This document shows positions 15,547 to 24,500 of a stretch of 28,637 bases of DNA, piece after piece (position 1 is the first letter of the stretch; each line of letters opens with the position of its first letter). The notes beneath the pieces were generated by a model. It was given only the letters and a program-made list of their open reading frames with translations, had not been told where the DNA came from and searched no databases. Origin of the DNA: SAR324 cluster bacterium (lineage in GTDB: Bacteria > SAR324 > NAC60-12); the NCBI GenBank assembly GCA_022448705.1, contig JAKUUF010000004.1, positions 1-28,637 of the forward strand, in the 5' to 3' direction. Position numbers and translations under genes: made by a program.

Positions 15547-16908
15547 TTACTGATTTAATGATGTTTTAAAAAGAGCATTCCTGGTATGGCGCATTAATAA
15601 AGGTAGTCCACATTCATTGTAGTTATGGTATCGTTTGGAAAAATAAGCATAAGTCATTTCTGAAATCCTTCGCATATGCATACTTGCCTGTTCAAACCAC
15701 TTTCTGGTGTTTCCTGTGATGGAATGAAAATCTTTTCTCTCTATAAATAGTACTATTGAATATGCTTTTCTGCCGAATGGAGTGTTAATTTCAACAATCC
15801 CTGCATTCCCGTTTGATCCTTTGACAAAACCGGTTTTGTCCCATAATTTTACTGTTTTATTTGTTGAATAGCATGTACCTGCTTTAATTCTGTCTTTTAA
15901 CCACGGATGGCCAGGTAATTTTAACAAATTAAGCATTTCAATTGATACTTGCCTGTTTTGCTCTCCACTGTATTTTGACCCAATTATCCTTTGAAACCAT
16001 AATTCCCTAAAAATACGGTTTAAATCAGCAACGGAAATGGTATTTCGGTAAGCACGGCCATTTTCAGGTATATACTCAATTAGCCTAATTTGTTTGTAAA
16101 TTTTTGTTTTTTCAAGAATTTGCTGTATTTTTGCTAGTCCTCCTAACAGCTCAATAACAGTATTTGTGCTAGAATTGCTGCTGAAGCGGATCATTTTTTC
16201 AATCAGTTCTTTATGATTTGAATTTTCAATTAGATTTCCTTCTGAACGCTGAATCATGTAGGCATGAAGAATTGGGACCTTAATAGTGCTGGCTGATTTT
16301 AAGCTTTTATCCGGGTGAATTGAGGCCACAATTTCCCCTTTCTCCAGGTCTTCGACAATGATTGATAATTTATCATTAATATTCAGTCTTTTAAGCTCAT
16401 AATTTTCTTTCAAATAATTCAAAATGCTCGCTTCCAATAAAGATCTGAAGTGCAAAGAACTAATTTTATCATAAAGTGTGCTTAAAGGTTTTGGATGATA
16501 AAATATAACATGTTTGCGGGCTACCCATCCTTCAAAATTATGTGGAGCATAAACTCTCAACCAGTCAGAATTCTGCGCAGATAAAGACAACATATGTGTT
16601 CCCCTTGGAAGAATTCTTAAAACTGAATTTTTCACTCCGGGACCAGAACGTAAATTTAATGCTGTAGCAGATACAAAAACATAGTAAATATTTTTGGAAG
16701 AAAAAAATAATCGGGCAATTGGTTGTTTTTGTTTAAAATTGCTGGGATGTTTGTTAATGGCTACGTCGCTGGGAGATTGCAAATTTCCCTTTGAATAAAG
16801 AAAAGTTGTTGCAAACTGCAGTGACAATAATATTAAAACTCCCAGCCTTGAAAAAAGAAGAAGATAAGAGCTGATTCCAGCTTTACTCAAAGGCAGTCTA
16901 ACTTCCAA
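15547..16908 (-). CDS. Exported SH3b plus class A beta-lactamase-fold serine hydrolase
   Basis: Exported 453-residue protein. A TTG at 16908 or 16890 is the only option before the signal-like segment (LLLFSRLGVLILLSLQFA). An SH3b cell-wall-binding domain lies at about 75-136 (ATALNLRSGPG, FEGWVARKHVIF). A penicillin-recognising domain follows: SxxK as STIK with Ser207 and Lys210, SxN as SSN at 243-245 (class A enzymes have SDN), GG at 256-257, and KTG at 358-360. The omega-loop stretch (about 275-290) is shorter than in TEM-1, and a Glu166 equivalent cannot be assigned. It may be a peptidoglycan-acting enzyme or receptor rather than an antibiotic hydrolase. An inverted repeat lies 57-70 bp upstream. 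Confidence 0.8.
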   Translation of the reverse strand: MEVRLPLSKAGISSYLLLFSRLGVLILLSLQFATTFLYSKGNLQSPSDVAINKHPSNFKQKQPIARLFFSSKNIYYVFVSATALNLRSGPGVKNSVLRILPRGTHMLSLSAQNSDWLRVYAPHNFEGWVARKHVIFYHPKPLSTLYDKISSLHFRSLLEASILNYLKENYELKRLNINDKLSIIVEDLEKGEIVASIHPDKSLKSASTIKVPILHAYMIQRSEGNLIENSNHKELIEKMIRFSSNSSTNTVIELLGGLAKIQQILEKTKIYKQIRLIEYIPENGRAYRNTISVADLNRIFRELWFQRIIGSKYSGEQNRQVSIEMLNLLKLPGHPWLKDRIKAGTCYSTNKTVKLWDKTGFVKGSNGNAGIVEINTPFGRKAYSIVLFIERKDFHSITGNTRKWFEQASMHMRRISEMTYAYFSKRYHNYNECGLPLLMRHTRNALFKTSLNQ

Positions 16909-16964
16909 AGTCTTTCACAAAATTGATTTAGTCACGGACTCATAACAAATTTTTATGACTATGC

Positions 16965-16978
16965 TCAGACTTGTCTGA
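16965..16978. promoter_or_regulatory. Inverted repeat upstream of beta-lactamase-like gene
   Basis: TCAGAC-TT-GTCTGA is a perfect 6-bp inverted repeat 57-70 bp before the start at 16908. A second, longer-range pair, GACTCATA (about 16938-16945) and TATGAGTC (about 17029-17036), surrounds it. Operator binding is possible. No AmpR-like regulator is nearby. Confidence 0.33.
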
Positions 16979-17083
16979 AAGGGTGCGGGGTCTTATAGAG
17001 GATTACCTGGTATGACTTTTTATTGAAATATGAGTCTGATGGATGGGGATTATAAATCAACCCATAAAGGATGAAGTGAAATT

Positions 17084-17197
17084 TTACTCAGTGTTTTCTT
17101 TGCTTATTCGTCTTAAATTTATGAGAAAAACTACTGCTGGAATAATTACAAAAGAAATTACTAAAACGCTGAATATTATTGTCCAATTCATTCCCAT
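17084..17197 (-). CDS. 37-residue single-span membrane peptide
   Basis: A short frame read ATG 17197 to TAA 17084, with a possible second ATG at 17191. It encodes MGMNWTIIFSVLVISFVII, a continuous hydrophobic helix of about 20 residues to VVFLIN, then a basic and polar tail LRRISKENTE. That is the layout of a small inner-membrane protein with its C-terminus in the cytoplasm. GGGA six bases before the start is a modest ribosome site. It lies between the SPOR-domain gene and the beta-lactamase-like gene, same strand, with 164 bp upstream and 175 bp downstream. A longer overlapping frame (17088-17333) lacks coding character. No family is recognised. Confidence 0.45.
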   Translation of the reverse strand: MGMNWTIIFSVLVISFVIIPAVVFLINLRRISKENTE

Positions 17198-17299
17198 AAT
17201 TAATCCCGATACGATATGATTTAGTGTTTTTTATGCAATAACTTAATTTGGAATCCAGGAAAGTGCAAACTAAAATTGATAGGAAAATTTGAATTCGTT

Positions 17300-17315
17300 C
17301 TAATGTATGCATTAG
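17300..17315 (-). repeat. Hairpin between SPOR gene and small membrane peptide
   Basis: CTAATG-TATG-CATTAG has 6-bp arms and a four-base loop, 46-61 bp after the SPOR gene stop. It lacks a following T-run, so it is a weak terminator candidate or an RNA-stability hairpin. Confidence 0.3.
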
Positions 17316-17361
17316 GCTGATACAGTCTTCCAAGTAAAACTATTATATTCCCATTGATTAT

Positions 17362-18405
17362 TCATCTCAGCACAACTGTCTTCACAAATGCCTCCTGGAA
17401 ATCAGGTATGTTGTTTTTTAACTGATCACGAAGTTTTAGCGCTTCAGGCTTTGATTTAATTCCACCTATCTGCACAATTTTGTACTGTGTTTTTTGTGTT
17501 GTGCTTTGAATTTTAAAGAATAACTGATCTTTGAATTGTTGGTTCAAGTGTGTTCTAACCATGTTTGCAGTCTTTAGATCAGGAAACAAACCTAAAGAAA
17601 TTTGGAACCCATTTTTTACTGATTTACGAAACGCGTGACCTGCCATAGGATTTGTTTTATTGATTTTACTTACGAATTTTGCAGAATCTTCTTCAGCCAA
17701 AATTTTTGTTGTAATTAATTCCGCAATTTTAGAATTTTTGTTTGAAGTCCGGACTTGAGATGCATACCCCAGATTTTTTAACTGAAGACGGCTTTCATCT
17801 ACACATTCCTGAGAAATGCAGGAAACAACCTGTACATAGTAATTGAATTGCTTTACTTTAGGTTTCGCTGCAATTTTCTTTGGTTTTGCTACAGTTTTCT
17901 TTGGTTTAGGTTTGCTGACTTTCACGACCTGAGTGGGCGGTTCAGGAGGCAATTCATTCGCAATTTCAGGTTCGGGAGTTTCTAAGGGGGCCGCGGTGTA
18001 GTAAAGGACTGCAACTGTGATTATTCCCAGCAATAATCCTGTCGTGCCAGAGATTAAAGCTGATTTTAATGGAAAAGCATCAAAGAATGCTGCTTTCTTT
18101 TTTTTCTGCTTTTCCTGCTGTTCTTCAGGTTTTTCTTCAGACTCTACGGCAGTGTCTGTTTCTTCAGCTTCTTCAGAACTGTCTGTTACAGTATCTTCAG
18201 TTTCGGCAGCTTTTTTATCATCCTCAATTTCGGCTTCTTCGTCATCTTCAAGATCATCAATAGTAGAAAGATCTTCGAAAAATGAATCCAACTCACTGTC
18301 ACTTTCATCTTCACCTTCATTTTCCATAAATGAATCAAGTTGTTCGCTGAAATCATCTCCAAAATCATCCAGACCTTCAAGACCCTCAATTTTTTCTTCA
18401 GCCAT
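17362..18405 (-). CDS. Acidic single-span membrane protein with SPOR-type repeats
   Basis: 347-residue inner-membrane protein of the SPOR-domain type, which usually binds denuded peptidoglycan at division sites. Residues 1-100 are strongly acidic (Asp/Glu/Ser-rich, probably disordered and cytoplasmic). A KKKK stop precedes one transmembrane helix at about 115-138. A Pro/Lys linker (about 139-182, with PKPKKTVAKPKK) crosses the periplasm. The C-terminus has SPOR-like units: YYVQVVSCISQECVDE from about 184, FQISLGLFPDLKTANM, and YKIVQIGGIKSKPEALKLRDQL at the end. The acidic cytoplasmic domain is longer than in FtsN or DedD, so orthology is unclear. A TATAAA 15 bp before the ATG may be its -10 element. 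It lies 132 bp after coaX. Confidence 0.82.
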   Translation of the reverse strand: MAEEKIEGLEGLDDFGDDFSEQLDSFMENEGEDESDSELDSFFEDLSTIDDLEDDEEAEIEDDKKAAETEDTVTDSSEEAEETDTAVESEEKPEEQQEKQKKKKAAFFDAFPLKSALISGTTGLLLGIITVAVLYYTAAPLETPEPEIANELPPEPPTQVVKVSKPKPKKTVAKPKKIAAKPKVKQFNYYVQVVSCISQECVDESRLQLKNLGYASQVRTSNKNSKIAELITTKILAEEDSAKFVSKINKTNPMAGHAFRKSVKNGFQISLGLFPDLKTANMVRTHLNQQFKDQLFFKIQSTTQKTQYKIVQIGGIKSKPEALKLRDQLKNNIPDFQEAFVKTVVLR

Positions 18406-18537
18406 ATTTTACTTGAATTTATAGTGCAATTTGGTGACTTGAAAAGTTTTACAGAATAAAAATGAAAAAACTTTGTTATTAATGAAGATAGTTCAGGAGA
18501 GTTTTATTGATAAAGCAGCATTAAAGCACGATAAAAA

Positions 18538-19320
18538 TTATTTTCTAGTAATATTCATTGAGTAACATAGATATAATCCACGCAGCGTCAAATCTTCATG
18601 ATAAATTGCCTTAGGTACTATAGGTAGTATTTTTGCTGCTAATCCTCCTGTAATGACAACTGTTGGATCTGGTTGGTTCTGTTGTTTTATTTCTTTTGTT
18701 AATTTATTTATCAAAGATTCAATCATACCACCGTAACCATATATAAGACCTGATTTGAGGCTTTCAGTAGTATTTTTCCCTATCAGCTTTTTTGGCATTT
18801 CAAGATTAACCTGGAATAACTGCGCGGCTTTGGAAAAAAGTTCTTCAGCAGAAATTAACAATCCAGGACATATTACTCCTCCCTGAAAAACCCCTTCAGC
18901 AGTTACCACGTCCAGCGTAGTGGCAGTCCCACAATCAACAATAACCAAGGAAGTTTTATATTGCTGATATGCTGCAGCTGCATTAATCAGCCGGTCCTGG
19001 CCAACTTTAGAAGGATTCTCAGTGTTAATTTGAATTCCAAGATTAAGTTCGTTACTAACTTTTATTGGATGTTGACCAATCATGTTTTCAATAAGTTGTG
19101 AAAATACATCCGTCAACTCAGGAACTACAGAACTCAACACTGCTCCTTTGGTCTCTTCAAGACTGAAATCACATGCGAAAAGCATACCTCTAACCAGCAT
19201 TTCATATTCGTCTATACTCTGATGAAGTCTTGTGTTCAGGCGCCAGCTCTGCAACAGTTTGTCATCATTAAAAATGCCTATTACTACATCACTGTTGCCA
19301 ATATCTACAGCTAGAATCAT
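18538..19320 (-). CDS. coaX: Type III pantothenate kinase
   Basis: First step of coenzyme A synthesis, phosphorylating pantothenate. It is the CoaX form, an acetate/sugar kinase-like (ASKHA) fold unrelated to CoaA. The product starts MILAVDIGNS with the phosphate-1 aspartate at 6. VIVDCGTATTLDVV carries the second conserved aspartate, followed by GGVICPGL, and VVITGGLA forms the adenosine loop. 260 residues from ATG 19320. An upstream in-frame TTG at 19329 overlaps the birA stop as TTGA and could also serve, giving coupled translation. The gspK-birA-coaX order with almost no gaps indicates one transcript. birA-coaX pairing is common, as both serve acyl/carboxylase cofactors. Confidence 0.95.
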   Translation of the reverse strand: MILAVDIGNSDVVIGIFNDDKLLQSWRLNTRLHQSIDEYEMLVRGMLFACDFSLEETKGAVLSSVVPELTDVFSQLIENMIGQHPIKVSNELNLGIQINTENPSKVGQDRLINAAAAYQQYKTSLVIVDCGTATTLDVVTAEGVFQGGVICPGLLISAEELFSKAAQLFQVNLEMPKKLIGKNTTESLKSGLIYGYGGMIESLINKLTKEIKQQNQPDPTVVITGGLAAKILPIVPKAIYHEDLTLRGLYLCYSMNITRK

Positions 19321-19325
19321 GTAAC

Positions 19326-20165
19326 TCAATCACTTAAATCAATTATGTCACCAGAAACATGTGTTAGGATATCCCCTGTTTCTGTCCGGATTTGCAGATA
19401 ACCTTCGCCTGTGAGTCCTTCAATGATACCTATGGTACCTTTAGAATTTGCCTGACCTTGTGTGTTATACAAACTGCATACCTTCCTGCCTTTTGCCCTG
19501 GCCCTATCAAACCATTCATTCAACAGGGCAGATCGACCGTCAAACTTTTTTTTGTTTCCGGTAATTTTCTTGTTGTCACTGAATTCTTCCAGACAGCGTT
19601 CCAACTCACGTAGAAGCTGATTAAATATTGTATCATTTTTTATAAGAGATGCTTTTACATCAGGTTTAGTATCTGAATTTCTCAACATTTCAAATTCCAA
19701 TGTAGTCACAATTTTTTTCAGCTCATCAGGATAATCCTTGTAACTTCCCTTTGTATTTAAACCAATTCCCATTATCAATATTGGAAAATGCTGCTCTGGA
19801 ATACTGATTGTTTCGAGCAAAATACCGCATATTTTTTTTTGACTTACAATCACATCATTTGGCCATTTAAGACGGATTGAATTTACATAATTTTCAAGTA
19901 CACGTGCAACAACGACACTCGCTAACAAAGAATATATTTGAATCTCTGATGCAGGTTTTTGAGGATGCAAAACGACAGAAAAGGTGAGGTTTTTCCCAGG
20001 TAGCGAAACAAACTTCCTTGATGCCCTGCCACGTCCAGAAGTTTGCATGTCTGTGCGTACTACTAATCCGTGCTGTTGGAGTAATTCATGGTTGGACTTA
20101 AGGTATGAATTAGTTGAATTTATTTCATTAAAGTGAATGATTCTATTACCTATTTTCCTGGACAT
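19326..20165 (-). CDS. birA: Biotin--[acetyl-CoA-carboxylase] ligase
   Basis: Makes biotinyl-AMP and transfers biotin to the carboxyl-carrier protein. 279 residues. STNSYLK at 17-23, the biotinyl-AMP loop SGRGR at 43-47, KWPND at 100-104, and the catalytic lysine segment KKICGILLE (Lys110/111). A C-terminal SH3-like domain ends GDILTHVSGDIIDLSD. There is no N-terminal winged helix, so it should be an enzyme only and not a biotin-operon repressor. Between 144 and 200 there is a charged insertion (FDGRSALLNEWFDRARAKG is the conserved part after it). The start lies 6 bp after the gspK stop. Confidence 0.95.
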   Translation of the reverse strand: MSRKIGNRIIHFNEINSTNSYLKSNHELLQQHGLVVRTDMQTSGRGRASRKFVSLPGKNLTFSVVLHPQKPASEIQIYSLLASVVVARVLENYVNSIRLKWPNDVIVSQKKICGILLETISIPEQHFPILIMGIGLNTKGSYKDYPDELKKIVTTLEFEMLRNSDTKPDVKASLIKNDTIFNQLLRELERCLEEFSDNKKITGNKKKFDGRSALLNEWFDRARAKGRKVCSLYNTQGQANSKGTIGIIEGLTGEGYLQIRTETGDILTHVSGDIIDLSD

Positions 20166-20171
20166 AATTTA

Positions 20172-21416
20172 TCAATTCAGTAAAAAATCGTGAATTATTA
20201 TTTCTTTGGCTATTCCTGTATCTTCATTCCTGTCAACCGATACAATTGCCTTCACCTCCGCGATTACTTTGCTGATTTCAGTTTTCAGATGTATTTCGTA
20301 CCAATAACTGTAAGGAGTGAAATAGTCATCTGCTTTGCTGTAATATTGAGTGATGTTTCTCAATTTATTTTTTATGTCATTTTTTTTGAGTTTTATCCTG
20401 GGCAGTTTAGTCAGCTCTTCTGCAATTTCAATTCTCTTTTGATAAAAATTTTGTGAGTAATTGTTTTCGAAATTTGATTGAGAATAGTTTATGAAATAAT
20501 TTGTTTGCTGGTCATATTGCTCTAGAAATTCAACAATTTCTTCAAAAGTTGCCAAATTTATATTTATTCGAGGATATATAGACGTATGATTCGAAGATGA
20601 TACATATTTGTTGCCTACCGGAAAAGTTGTGAAACTCTGGTCCCAAAACTTCTGAGGAATGTTTTTTTCTTTAATAGCGTTGATCAGCATTATTTCGTTT
20701 AATTGATCAAAATATCCGTTTTTAATTTCAATTGGCGGTTCAGAAAATATATATGCGTCTTTTTCTGCTCCAATTGCACCGTAGATTGATGAATCATAAA
20801 TATATGAGTCCTTATCTATCCAGTCGAAAATTGCAGCATACAACTGTAATATTTCATTATTGTCAAATTGCTTATTTTGCGTAATTAAAGCGTCTCCGAC
20901 ATTAGATTTACTGCTAATATTCCATTTGTTAAGAATATTAATAAATTGATTTGCAAGATGCACATCTGATTTAGATTCGGGATTTACTGTTCTAAAAGGA
21001 GGTGTTTGAATACGATTAAGGTTATATAGATGATCAATAGGACGTATATAGGGTGTGTAGAAAGCAACATCAGGAAAATCAGAGATTACGCCTGCAGGTA
21101 ATCTGACAGGCTCAGGTGGGTTTAAAATGGATATATCTCTGCCTGAGGTCCCCATTGATAAAAAACTCCAAACGTACTGTCTGAAAAATTTAATCTCTTC
21201 ATGACTTTCCAAACCTTCAAGAACAGCCTTAAACATTGATTTAACAGCATTTCTGGCTTTGAAAGATGCCTGGTAATTCTGTATTCCACGTGTTTCAAGT
21301 TTTGTTTCAAATGAAAACTCTGTCATGAAGACAGCCAGAAGAGCTAATATTACCAAGGTGATCAGCAAGGCGATTCCACTTCGTGAATTTTTTTGCAATT
21401 GTGAAGGGGAGTTCAC
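20172..21416 (-). CDS. gspK: Type II secretion minor pseudopilin GspK-like
   Basis: Tip pseudopilin of the type II secretion pilus. Start GTG 21416. A prepilin-type leader SRSG precedes the hydrophobic helix IALLITLVILALLAVFMTEF, with cleavage after the glycine at about residue 14. The mature protein has Ile rather than Glu at position 5, the GspK trait that places it at the tip. RININLATFEEIVEFLEQY at about 280-298 resembles the helix-hairpin/SAM-like repeat of GspK. At 414 residues it is longer than the roughly 320-residue norm. No other gsp gene is adjacent: nrdJ is upstream, and birA follows after 6 bp. It could instead be a type IV-like minor pilin with a GspK fold. Confidence 0.78.
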   Translation of the reverse strand: MNSPSQLQKNSRSGIALLITLVILALLAVFMTEFSFETKLETRGIQNYQASFKARNAVKSMFKAVLEGLESHEEIKFFRQYVWSFLSMGTSGRDISILNPPEPVRLPAGVISDFPDVAFYTPYIRPIDHLYNLNRIQTPPFRTVNPESKSDVHLANQFINILNKWNISSKSNVGDALITQNKQFDNNEILQLYAAIFDWIDKDSYIYDSSIYGAIGAEKDAYIFSEPPIEIKNGYFDQLNEIMLINAIKEKNIPQKFWDQSFTTFPVGNKYVSSSNHTSIYPRININLATFEEIVEFLEQYDQQTNYFINYSQSNFENNYSQNFYQKRIEIAEELTKLPRIKLKKNDIKNKLRNITQYYSKADDYFTPYSYWYEIHLKTEISKVIAEVKAIVSVDRNEDTGIAKEIIIHDFLLN

Positions 21417-21489
21417 TGTTAGGTAAGTGATGAGCTATGTACTTTGAAGTCAGGCTGTTTTTAAATTCATGCCTTTCAAAGTTTTCAGC

Positions 21490-21532
21490 AGAAAAGAAGA
21501 GCCTTAGTTCTGAATTGAATAAAAACTAAGGC
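21490..21532 (-). terminator. Rho-independent terminator after nrdJ
   Basis: In minus-strand reading GCCTTAGTT (21532-21524) and AACTAAGGC (21509-21501) form a perfect 9-bp stem with a 14-base loop. The T-rich run TCTTCTTTTC follows. It sits 35 bp past the nrdJ stop and separates nrdJ from the gspK unit. Confidence 0.75.
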
Positions 21533-21566
21533 CTTGTTTCTCAACAATTTAAAACTACTGAGATTT

Positions 21567-24500
21567 TTATGAGCAACCGCTGGTTGCTCCGCAGGATGCA
21601 CACTTGAGACATGAACCGTTTCTTACCATTGTGAATTGCTGGCATGTATGACAAGCTTCACCTTCATAGCCCTTCATACGTGCCTCTTGAGCAAGGCTTG
21701 CTGTAGAACGGTTTAGTGTTTCCCAGGTTTCTAATGCAGAGTCTGCAGTAAAATCTGTACTGCCTGAATAATCAGCATGAGCGGTCTCGAGTTCAGAATC
21801 AGTATTTTTAAGCAAAGTAAAATCTACGCCCTCATATTCGATTTTCTCATTTTCAAGAAATTCCTGGCTTTCTTCTGTACTAAGAGTCCTTTCCGAGATA
21901 ACCTGTTCGTTATCAAATTCAGGCTCATTTTCATTTTGTGTATGTACTGCACTGGCCTGCAATTCATCCGGGTGGACATGTGCCAGTTCGTTACGCCCAA
22001 GGTATGAAATTGCAAGTTCACGGAAAATATAATCAATAATTGAGGTACTCATTTTTATTGAGTCATTACCGGAGACAATACCATTTGGCTCAAAACGAGT
22101 GTAAATAAAGGCTTCGATAAATTCCTCAAGTGGAACTCCATGCTGAAGACCGAGGGAAATTGCTATCGCAAAGCTGTTCATCAAACTTCTGAACGCAGCT
22201 CCCTCCTTATGCATGTCAACAAATATTTCTCCAATTGTACCGTCCTCATATTCGCCAGTACGCAGATAGATTTTATGTCCTCCGATAACGGCTTTTTGCG
22301 TATATCCGTTGCGACGGTGAGGTAATCTTCTTCTTTTGGCAATGTAGCGGTGAATTATTTTTTCAGCAATTCGGACTTGTGCTGGCTGTGAAGCGGCAAT
22401 TTCCAAATCTGAATCATCTTCATCCCACAGGTATTCGTCAACGTTAACATTTAGTGGCTGGCTTAGCTTAGAGCCGTCACGATAAAGTGCATTACATTTT
22501 AAGCCTTTAAGCCATGATGTTAAATATGCTTCTTTAAAATCGTTAACATTTGCTTCGTTTGGAATATTGATAGTTTTGGAAATAGATCCGGAAATAAAAG
22601 GCTGAGCAACTGACATCATCCGGATATGTGCCTCTGAAGCAATATAACGTTTACCGTTGCGCCCGCACTTATTTGCACAGTCGAAAACACTATAATGCTC
22701 CTGTTTGAGATGTGGAGCATCTTCAATCGTCATTGTTCCGCAAATATAGTCGTTTGCTGCTTCTATTTCTTTGCTGGTAAATCCAAGATGCTTAAGAATA
22801 CTGAATTCAAAATCTCCCAACTGATCATCAGTTATTCCTAATGTTTCCTTGCAAAAATCCTCCCCCAGGGTGTAGTGGTTAAATACGAAGCTAACATCAA
22901 ATGCTGATGGCAATTGATCTTCTATGCGCTTAATTACATCGTCAGTAAAACCCTTGGCACGTAATACATTTGCGTTGATGCATGGGCTGCCGTCTAATCG
23001 CGCGTGACCCTTGATATAGTGTACAATATCAGTTATTTGTGTGCTACTGTATCCTAGTTTCTTTAATGCAGGTGGTATGGAGTTATTTATTATTTTAAAA
23101 TAACCGCCTCCTGCGAGTTTCTTAAACTTCACCAAAGCGAAATCAGGTTCGATGCCGGTAGTGTCACAATCCATCAGCAAACCGATAGTACCCGTAGGAG
23201 CAATCACTGTGACCTGCGCGTTTCTGAAACCATATTTTTCTCCCATTTTCAGGGCCAGATTTGCATCCTGTTGAGCTGCCTTGAGAAGTTCCGGTGGGCA
23301 ATGCTGGCTGTCTATTCCTACCGGCTTGATGGTTAAACCTTCGTATTCACTGTCCGGAGCACGGAATGCAGCTCTGCGGTGGTTCCGGATAACACGCAGC
23401 ATATTCTCCTTGTTGCGTTCATATCCTGGAAAAGTACCAAGCTCTTTGGCCATCTCAGCAGAAGTGGCATAAGCAGTCATGTGCATAATGGAAGTTATAG
23501 AACCGCATATTCCAAGGGCCTCAGGTGAGTCATAAGGTATGCCGTTCACCATCAGATAGGTCCCTAGATTGGCGTAACCCAAACCTAAGGTTCTGAATTT
23601 GTGAGAAAATTCTGCGATGTTTTTGCTTGGAAATTGTGCCATTAAGACACTGATTTCCAGAACAATCGTCCAGATTCGAGAGCCGTGCCTTAATTTTGTT
23701 ACATCAAGTTCTCCGGTTCTTGGGTCACAAAAATGCAATAAATTCAGAGAAGCCAAGTTACAGGCAGTGTCATCCAGGAACATATATTCACTGCATGGAT
23801 TTGATGCCCTGATAGGACCGTCAGCAGGGCATGTGTGCCATTCATTAATAGTTGTATGGTATTGAATTCCAGGGTCTGCCGAAGCCCATGCAGCATAGGC
23901 AATCTCTTCCCATAATTCGGATGCCTTCAGAGTTTTGCATGGGACGGGTTCTCTCCCCTCTTTTTGTGCTTTAACTTTCTCAACACGCCAATACAGGTTC
24001 CACTCCTTGTCCTGTTCCACCGCCTGCATGAATTCATTATTCAGTCTTACAGAATTGTTTGCGTTTTGCCCTGAAACAGTCTGATATGCTTCAGAATTCC
24101 AGTCTACATCATATTCATCAAATGCAACTTTGGTGTATCCCTGTTTTGAGAGATGGATAATTCGATAGACATAGCTGAGTGGCATATCTGCCTGACGGGC
24201 CTTTTTGGCAACTTTTTGCAGATTTTTGTTAAGTTTTAGGTCATATTTTTCAGCCTCGTTTTCCCATTCGTTAATTGCTTCAAACAATTCATTTATTATT
24301 TTTTTAATTGTTTTTGAGCCAGAAACCAAGGCCGCCACTTTTTGTTCTTCATGAACTTTCCAGTTGATAAATTGTTCAATATCAGGATGATCCGCATCCA
24401 GGCAGACCATTTTCGCAGCTCGACGTGTGGTGCCTCCGGACTTAATTGAACCTGCCGCTGTATCGCCAATTTTGAGAAATGACATCAGTCCGGAAGAAAC

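Noticed and set aside
17088..17333. 81-codon minus-strand frame overlapping the 37-codon membrane peptide
   Set aside because: It is Cys/Asn/Ser-rich without domain or ribosome site. The shorter frame has much better membrane-protein character.
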